The position numbers and the translations under genes are program-made. The notes below the pieces were generated by a model. The model was not told where the DNA came from and did no database searches. It saw nothing but the letters and a program-made list of their open reading frames with translations. This document shows positions 57,279 through 64,000 of a stretch of DNA of 64,000 bases, one piece after another (position 1 is the stretch's first letter; each line of letters opens with the position of its first letter). Source of the DNA: Nocardiopsis_C rhodophaea (GTDB lineage Bacteria > Actinomycetota > Actinomycetes > Streptosporangiales > Streptosporangiaceae). Location: the NCBI RefSeq assembly GCF_039530945.1, contig NZ_BAAAPC010000004.1, positions 248,001 through 312,000 of the forward strand, read 5' to 3'.

Positions 57279-57307
57279 GGGATCATCCCCGCGGGTACGG
57301 GGACACC
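57279..57307 (-). repeat. Solitary type I-E-like CRISPR repeat unit
   Basis: On the minus strand the 29 bases contain GTCCCCGTACCCGCGGGGAT followed by GATCCC, closely matching the actinobacterial I-E repeat style. No second repeat lies at about 61 bp on either side and there is no cas gene. It sits between the fusion gene and the WhiB-family gene. Confidence 0.45.
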
Positions 57308-57361
57308 TGGTGTCATGCCTCCGCCCGCTGCCAGGGGCAGAGCCCGGGGAGAGAAGCCGGA

Positions 57362-57661
57362 TCAGGCGGCGTTGGCGCGGCGCATGCGGCGCCGGCGCTC
57401 CGAGGCCCGCTCGTCTTCGTTGAGGCCGCCCCAGGTGCCGTACTTCTCAGGCCGCGAGATCGCGTAGTCGAGACACTCGGTACGGACCGGGCAGGCACCA
57501 CAGATTTCCTTTGCCTTGCGCTCGCGAATCTCCCGCTCCGGCTGGCGCTCGCCATCGGGGCCGAAGAAGAGCACGAGGTCTTCGCCCCGGCACGCGGCGG
57601 CATCCTGCCACCCCCAGCTCGGGCGGGGGCGCAGCGCGGCCTGCCGACGTACCTGAGACAT
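57362..57661 (-). CDS. WhiB-family Fe-S transcriptional regulator
   Basis: This 99-residue protein has the WhiB pattern of four Cys: one in AACRGEDL (about residue 24), then CGACPVRTEC, giving C-x2-C-x5-C, for a [4Fe-4S] cluster. The G-W-rich turn TWGGLNEDERASERRRR and a basic tail follow. WhiB-like proteins bind the primary sigma factor and tune genes for development, redox or drug response. Which subtype this is I cannot tell. ATG 57661 has AGAGGTGG about seven bases upstream. A palindrome AGCTGTTGAACAGCT lies 32 bp before the start. Confidence 0.93.
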   Translation of the reverse strand: MSQVRRQAALRPRPSWGWQDAAACRGEDLVLFFGPDGERQPEREIRERKAKEICGACPVRTECLDYAISRPEKYGTWGGLNEDERASERRRRMRRANAA

Positions 57662-58142
57662 GGTTGAACCACCTCTACTGAATTCGCTAGTAAGCTGTTG
57701 AACAGCTAGGGTCAGAACAAAACGTTGGTCATACGGCGTGAGGCACCCCGCACGACGCAACGCCGTGCGATGCTTCGGTGTTCCCGGTGTGGCGGAGACC
57801 ACTGCGGCGCAGATCCGCCGAAGACGGCGGGCGCTCACGCAAACGGCCGGGGAGGCGATCCCGCACTCCCTGCGAGCCGGTACGTAATCATGCCATCCCC
57901 ACTCCCGCTTGCGCACGGGGGGTGGGGAAATTACTCGCTCAACCGTTACCTCAACCGCCCGATCCGCGACCGATCTTTGCGGATCTGTCCGGTTTTGGTC
58001 GTGAATCACGAGAACCGGCCTGCTTCAGCCAGACCTCAGACATCGTATGGGGGATTTCGGTCCGTGCCTAGGGGGAGACCCTGATGCACGCATCACATTC
58101 CGGTCTAGACCAAGACGGTACGGCGCCGCGCCGTCCGCGCAG
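57662..58142. promoter_or_regulatory. 481-bp region upstream of the WhiB-family gene
   Basis: No gene is seen. The perfect palindrome AGCTGTTGAACAGCT at 57693-57707 lies in the probable leader or promoter of the WhiB-family gene. The rest is less GC-rich than average (57890-58080). Long upstream regions are usual for whiB genes. Confidence 0.45.
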
Positions 58143-58787
58143 CTAGAGGTCGTGCTGCTCGCCCGGGAGCAGCCGCGTGTAGTCGACGTCGGCCACCGTC
58201 ATCTTCAGTACGCGGGCGTAGATGCCCGCTCCATCCTCGTTGAGCAGGCCGTCGTGGATGGCGAGAGCGGTGCGCGGCGCGACCCGGCGGAGGTAGTCGA
58301 TCACCTCGCTCACCTTCGACCACGGTGCCTGCACCGGAACCAGGAGCGTGGTCACTGGATCCTCGGGCACGGTCAGCGCGTCCCCCGGGTGGAACACCCC
58401 ACCAGCCGATGTGTCGATCCGGAAACCGATGTTGGTTATGACCGGAATGTCGGGGTGGATCACCGCGTGCCGCTCCCCGTAAACATGCGCGTCGAACCCG
58501 GCGATGCGGGGCGTGTCGCCGTGGGCCACCGCGTGCACCCGCGCGCCCAAGTCGCGGAGCTCGTCCAGCTGCGCGGCGATCCCCGCGTGCGTATAGATCT
58601 CCACGCCGGGGCGGGCCCGCACCGCCGCCCGCAGCCGGTCCAGGTCGAAGTGGTCCGGATGCTCGTGGGTGACCGCGATGGCGTCGGCCCCCACCGCCGC
58701 ATCGGGTTCGCTGAAGCCTCCCGGGTCGATGACCAGGGTGGCGCCGTCCCGCTCCAGGCGCACGCAGGCGTGCCCGTGCTTGGTCAT
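58143..58787 (-). CDS. MBL-fold metallo-hydrolase (UlaG-like)
   Basis: This 214-residue metallo-beta-lactamase-fold protein has the metal-binding motif THEHPDHFD (about residues 45-53), the beginning HACVRLERDGATLVIDPGGF, FHPGDAL with a metal Asp, and IHDGLLNEDG near the end. The UlaG-like branch contains lactonases and nucleases; the substrate here is unknown. I chose ATG 58787, where family similarity starts (MTKHGHACVRLE). GTG 58808 or TTG 58814, with GGAAAGGA just upstream, are real alternatives. It is monocistronic. Confidence 0.8.
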   Translation of the reverse strand: MTKHGHACVRLERDGATLVIDPGGFSEPDAAVGADAIAVTHEHPDHFDLDRLRAAVRARPGVEIYTHAGIAAQLDELRDLGARVHAVAHGDTPRIAGFDAHVYGERHAVIHPDIPVITNIGFRIDTSAGGVFHPGDALTVPEDPVTTLLVPVQAPWSKVSEVIDYLRRVAPRTALAIHDGLLNEDGAGIYARVLKMTVADVDYTRLLPGEQHDL

Positions 58788-59093
58788 GCGCGTCGTGCCG
58801 GTGTGCACGGTCAAATGGTCCTTTCCCTCTACGTCGAACCGTCGAGCCGGGGGATGAGGTCCCGGGCGCGGCCGCGCCCAGGACGCCACGCAACGTCGCA
58901 CCGACCCTATCGGCGACCCGGCTTGCGGACAGGGGCACGAATCGCCGTGCCCCCGACCCTTAGGGGAAGAGTGCGGGGGACAGCAGGGAACGGACAGCGC
59001 CGCGACATCGTCCGATGGAGGTAAACATGAACCGGGGCGCCGTCATCCTCAGGCCTCCGGACGAACCGCATACCAACGTAGAAACGAGGAAGC
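58788..59093. other. 306-bp divergent gap, no recognisable gene
   Basis: This region between the MBL-fold gene and the YccF gene must contain both promoters. No consensus elements or repeats stood out. A short in-frame ATG at 59027 does not lead to a credible protein. Confidence 0.4.
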
Positions 59094-59501
59094 GTGGCTC
59101 TGCTGCGGCTTATTCTCAACATCATCTGGCTGGTCGTCGCCGGCTTCTGGCTGGCGCTCGGCTACGTGGTCGCCGGCCTCATCTGCTGCGTCCTCATTGT
59201 CACCATCCCCTTCGGTGTCGCCTCGTTCCGCATGGCGAACTACGCGCTGTGGCCGTTCGGCCGGGAACTCGCGCGCCGGCCGGGGGCGGGCGGCGGCAGT
59301 ACACTGCTCAATGTCATCTGGATCATCGTGGCCGGGTGGTGGCTGACCATCGGCCACATCGCGACGGCGCTCGGCTTGGCCGTGACCATCATCGGCCTGC
59401 CCTTGGCCTGGGCCTCGCTGAAGATGATCCCGGTGGCGCTCGCTCCGTTCGGCAACGAGATCGTGCACAGTGGTCGTGTCCGGGAACCGTGGCAGTTGTG
59501 A
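59094..59501 (+). CDS. YccF-domain membrane protein
   Basis: This 135-residue protein consists of two YccF repeats: the first with ILNIIWLVVAGFWLALGYVV and VTIPFGVASFRMANYALWPFG, the second with LLNVIWIIVAGWWLTIGHIA and IGLPLAWASLKMIPVALAPFG. Four membrane segments are predicted. The internal repeat with the WPFG/APFG ends is the hallmark. Function is unknown. GTG 59094 is preceded by a purine-rich GAGGAAGC. The AI-2E family gene follows 150 bp downstream. Confidence 0.9.
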   Translation: MALLRLILNIIWLVVAGFWLALGYVVAGLICCVLIVTIPFGVASFRMANYALWPFGRELARRPGAGGGSTLLNVIWIIVAGWWLTIGHIATALGLAVTIIGLPLAWASLKMIPVALAPFGNEIVHSGRVREPWQL

Positions 59502-59651
59502 CGCGGTCGCCGAGGTGCACGCGGGCGACGCGGCCCCGCGGGGCCGCGACGTGGGGGAGTGCCGTTCGGGAACAGGGGCGCGGTCCGCGTCCGGGGCCGC
59601 GGTCAGCCCGGTGACCGGGTGCGCGGCAGGGTAATCAGCAAAGGGGCCGAT

Positions 59652-60944
59652 GTGTGGATGAACCGGCCGGGGACGTGGTCGTTCCTGGAGTCGTTCTTGA
59701 AGAGGCGGAAGACGGCGCGGACGGTCGTGGCCGAGCAGCCCGATCCCGAACCGGCGCCCGACCCGCGGGACGCGGCCGCCCCCGACGATGACGACCTGCT
59801 GTTCCGCATGAGCGCCGCCGCCTGGCGGATCCTCGTCATCGGGCTGTTCATCGCGGTCATCATCTACCTCCTGGTGCAGATCCGGCTCGCGGTCATCCCC
59901 GTGGTCCTGGCCGTCTTCGTCACCGCCCTGCTCATGCCGCCCACCAACTGGATGCGCCGACACGGCATGGGGCGGGGGTCCTCCACGACCATCTCCATGA
60001 TCGGCGCGCTCGTGGTGCTCAGCGGCGTCATCACGATGATCGTGCAGCCCGCCATCGACGGCTTCAGCGGACTGGTCAAGAGTGTGCAGGAGGCCGTGGA
60101 CGGCCTCCCGAAGCTGGCCGAGGCGATGGGGCAGGACCCCAAGGTGGTCGACCAGCTCATCAAGAACATCACCGAGCAGGCGCAAGGGGCGCTGCAGGAG
60201 GACTGGGCCACCTGGGTCAGCCAGGCGTGGGCCGCCGGTTCCAGCGTGGCCGAGCTCCTGGTGGGCCTGATCCTGGTCCTGGTGCTGACCATCTACTTCG
60301 TGCACTCCGGCGACCGGCTGGTGACCTGGCTCCTCAGCCTCTTCCCGGCGCAGACGCGGCGCTCCCTGGGGGCCGCCGGGGAGGTCGCCTACGGGGTGAT
60401 GGGCCGCTACGTCCGCGGCGTAGCCCTGGTCGGCCTCATCGACGCGGTCGGCATCGGTGTCTTCCTGATCTTCCTGATCGACCCCAGCCTCGCGATCCCC
60501 CTGATCGTCCTCACCTTCATCGGCGCGTTCCTGCCGGTCATCGGCGCCTTCGTGACCGGCCTGCTGGCCGCGCTCGTCGCGCTGGTCACCGAGGACTGGG
60601 TCATCGCGCTCATCGTCGTCGCCGTCGTCGTCATCGTCCAGCAGCTGGAGAGCCACGTCTTCGCCCCGCGCGTCTACGGCAAGGCGCTGGAGCTGCCCTC
60701 CGCCGTGGTGCTGCTGGCGATCACCATCGGCGGGCTGGTCGCCAGCATCGCGGGGATGTTCCTGGCCACCCCCACGGTCGCGGTGCTCGCGGCACTGCTG
60801 CGCAATCGCCCCGCCACACCGCCCGCCGCGGAGCAGGTCGAGGAGGGGGACGACGACTCGGGCGGGGAGCCCGCCCCCGCGGCGGCAGCCCCGCCCGCCT
60901 CTACCACCCCGGAGCGGTCGGAACAGGACACCACCGAGCAGTGA
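59652..60944 (+). CDS. AI-2E family transporter (PerM-like)
   Basis: This 430-residue integral membrane protein belongs to the AI-2E/PerM family. About eight helices include WRILVIGLFIAVIIYLLVQ, LTIYFVHSGDRLVTWLLSLF and the conserved FIGAFLPVIGAFVTGLLAAL followed by VVIVQQLESHVFAPRVYGKA. Members have been linked to signal-molecule export or to cation/proton antiport, so the name is not proof of autoinducer transport. The acidic ends are low-complexity. GTG 59652 has AAGGGG five bases upstream and is preferred over ATG 59658. Confidence 0.88.
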   Translation: MWMNRPGTWSFLESFLKRRKTARTVVAEQPDPEPAPDPRDAAAPDDDDLLFRMSAAAWRILVIGLFIAVIIYLLVQIRLAVIPVVLAVFVTALLMPPTNWMRRHGMGRGSSTTISMIGALVVLSGVITMIVQPAIDGFSGLVKSVQEAVDGLPKLAEAMGQDPKVVDQLIKNITEQAQGALQEDWATWVSQAWAAGSSVAELLVGLILVLVLTIYFVHSGDRLVTWLLSLFPAQTRRSLGAAGEVAYGVMGRYVRGVALVGLIDAVGIGVFLIFLIDPSLAIPLIVLTFIGAFLPVIGAFVTGLLAALVALVTEDWVIALIVVAVVVIVQQLESHVFAPRVYGKALELPSAVVLLAITIGGLVASIAGMFLATPTVAVLAALLRNRPATPPAAEQVEEGDDDSGGEPAPAAAAPPASTTPERSEQDTTEQ

Positions 60945-61196
60945 GCGCCCGGCGGGGCCCGCACCGGCGACGGTCCGGTGCGGCCCCCGCCGCTGCGGGT
61001 CAACCGGGAGGACGACGAGGGAGCAGGAGGGCGGTGAAAATCACGCGCGCCGGCCGCCACGTTGCGGATACTGTTGAGCCCGTGCGTGTGATTCCGGACT
61101 GATCCCCCGTCCCGTTCCCTTCGGCCCCGGCCATGACCGAGTGCGCCCGATGACGCCGCCGCACACCCTCGTTAGAGAGAAAGTTCCTCTACTCCT

Positions 61197-62795
<1,599 letters not shown>

Positions 62796-63033
62796 GCCGC
62801 ATCGGACGCGGGGCCGCCCGGGCGCGGGCGGCCGGCCGGCGTACACGGACGTTCTTATAGGCCCTTGGGTTGACACACTTCCGGTTTCGGCCGGGGTTAT
62901 CTACGGCCCGAAATCCGCCCTCTCGCTCGACACTCCGGTGTGCCGCTGCTGATGGGTAGCCAGTCGCGTCGCCATGGCTGATCATGGTCTGCAATGTCGC
63001 TACACGATCACTGAGAGCACACAGGAGGAACTC

Positions 63034-63240
63034 GTGGCCGAGACCTTGAGAAAAGGCACCCGCGTGACGGGCAACGAGCGCTCTGAGCTCGCGAGTGAGC
63101 TCAAGAGACGTTATGACGACGGCGAGAGCATCCGCTCACTGGCCGCCTCGACGGGGCGTTCCTATGGGTTCGTGCACCGTCTTCTCACGGAAGCGGGCGT
63201 GACTTTGCGTGGTCGTGGCGGTGCGACCCGTCGCGGCTGA
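63034..63240 (+). CDS. Small helix-turn-helix DNA-binding protein
   Basis: This 68-residue protein consists of one helix-turn-helix (ELASELKRRYDDGESIRSLA, ASTGRSYGFVHRLLTEAGV) with a basic Gly/Arg tail. GTG 63034 has the strong site AGGAGG five bases upstream. The homeodomain-like pattern with SxGFVHRLL is one I associate with a widespread actinobacterial helix-turn-helix protein of unknown targets. It might be a nucleoid-associated or local regulator. Upstream, TTGACA at about 62872-62877 may be the -35 of its promoter. Confidence 0.85.
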   Translation: MAETLRKGTRVTGNERSELASELKRRYDDGESIRSLAASTGRSYGFVHRLLTEAGVTLRGRGGATRRG

Positions 63241-63377
63241 TCACGCGGTGATCGCTCCCGGTTGGGGCGGCCCCCATCGGAGCCCGCCAGTGCCGGCGGA
63301 CTAGGGTGGGCGACCGTCGAAGGTGAACCGAAGGCGCGCCCGGCGGGCCGGGTGCAGCGGATGTGCGGAGGCAGGAC

Positions 63378-64000
63378 ATGGTGGAGACGGCACTCCCCTC
63401 GAAGGACGATCTGGCGGCGGCCGGGCTGCGGCTGGAGGTCGAGGACGCGGTCGCGAAGATCACCCTGTCCCGCCCCGAGCGTCGCAACGCCATGACGGGA
63501 CGCACCTGGACGACTTTGGCCCATGTCGGCCACACGCTGCCCCCATCTGTCCGAATTGTTGTAGTTGATGGTGAAGGATCAACCTTCTCCTCGGGCATCG
63601 ACCTCGCCATGTTCTCCCCGGAGGGTGTCGAAGGAGAGACATCCGTCCTGCAGAACATCGGGGACGACGCCGAGAGCCGCTCGGCCCTGGACGCGACGAT
63701 CGCCGGGTACCAGGAGGGCTTCCTCTGGCTGCGCCGACCCGACATCGTGTCGATCGCGGCGGTGCGCGGCCACGCCATCGGTGCAGGGTTCCAGCTCGCC
63801 CTCGCCTGCGACCTGCGGGTGCTGGCTGACGACGCGCAGCTGTGCATGAAGGAGCCCGCGCTCGGACTGGTCCCCGACCTCACCGGCACCAAGCCGCTGG
63901 TGGACATCGTCGGGGTGAGCCGCGCCATCGAGCTGTGCCTCACGACGCGCACCGTGGGCGCGGCCGAGGCGCGCGAGCTCCGGCTCGCCGAGCTCGTGGT
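63378..64000 (+). CDS. Enoyl-CoA hydratase/isomerase family protein (3' end outside window)
   Basis: The first 207 codons of a crotonase-fold gene are visible. The frame stays open to the window end, so the gene is cut by the window. GLRLEVEDAVAKITLSRPER and RNAMT open the fold, GSTFSSGIDLAMF is the first oxyanion segment and VRGHAIGAGFQLALACDLRV the second. At the usual first catalytic Glu (GGxxELA) this protein has Gln (GAGFQLA), while the second Glu position is kept in MKEPALGLVPDLTG. It is thus probably an isomerase, lyase or hydrolase of CoA esters rather than a classical hydratase. GGAGGCAGGAC precedes the ATG. Confidence 0.88.
   Translation, partial: MVETALPSKDDLAAAGLRLEVEDAVAKITLSRPERRNAMTGRTWTTLAHVGHTLPPSVRIVVVDGEGSTFSSGIDLAMFSPEGVEGETSVLQNIGDDAESRSALDATIAGYQEGFLWLRRPDIVSIAAVRGHAIGAGFQLALACDLRVLADDAQLCMKEPALGLVPDLTGTKPLVDIVGVSRAIELCLTTRTVGAAEARELRLAELV

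Noticed and set aside
44167..57307. The three CRISPR-like sites as parts of a functional CRISPR system
   Set aside because: They are kilobases apart, on different strands, with at most one spacer and no cas genes in the window.

Overview
This 64 kb window is very GC-rich chromosomal DNA with many GTG and some TTG starts. It carries a WhiB-family protein, an iron-box-controlled siderophore importer, an actinobacterial hemE/hemY/hemQ haem cluster, a Fe-S (APS-type) CysH with a ferredoxin-type sulfite reductase, and a decayed IS481 transposase of actinobacterial type. Together these point to a filamentous actinomycete. My best guess is a Nocardiopsis/Streptomonospora-like member of Nocardiopsaceae, but this is inference from gene content and style, not a database match. 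No rRNA or tRNA gene was recognised.

Layout. 1-9.7 kb: the 3' part of an ABC exporter gene, a 371-bp inverted-repeat element, then a sugar/polyol catabolic locus (divergent DeoR regulator, polyol-permease-type MFS protein, two overlapping FGGY kinases, a histidine phosphatase and a 2-hydroxyacid dehydrogenase). 10-21 kb: mostly conserved core genes (TPR protein, RNase D, DUF3000 protein, hemE, DUF4349 lipoprotein, hemY, hemQ, then the opposing psd-pssA pair and msrB). HemE, HemY and HemQ fit the coproporphyrin-dependent haem route. 21-30.4 kb: a small membrane protein, a GntR/UTRA regulator with an unusual upstream array of phased AGGAC repeats, a RibD-C reductase, glgX, an AidB-type acyl-CoA dehydrogenase, and a MarR-MFS efflux pair with a near-perfect, probably leaderless promoter.

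30.5-38.8 kb is the most accessory-looking part: a DUF574-type methyltransferase, orphan proteins with TTG starts, a decayed gene, a PucR-type regulator divergent from an esterase and cupin, a frameshifted IS481 transposase containing a perfect 44-bp palindrome, and a MerR/SDR divergent pair with a textbook MerR operator. 38.8-42.9 kb is a siderophore ABC importer (ATPase, lipoprotein, fused double permease) behind a DtxR/IdeR iron box. 43-48 kb holds a secreted Cys-containing protein, a decayed type I-E-like CRISPR fragment and the sulfur-assimilation operon (sir, zinc-ribbon protein, cysH, CbiX-type chelatase). Upstream of that operon lies a 22-codon leader peptide with the HVD...SAICR signature.

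48-64 kb: YihY/BrkB membrane protein, secreted HNH nuclease, membrane-anchored beta-propeller protein plus a collagen-like LPVTG surface protein, MFS and GNAT genes, a phosphoribosyltransferase-hydrolase fusion with a SigB-like promoter and an altered nucleophile site, a WhiB-family protein, an MBL-fold hydrolase, YccF, an AI-2E family permease, an ABC-F protein, a small HTH protein and the start of a crotonase-family gene. Type I-E-like CRISPR repeat units occur at three separate places with no cas genes in view.
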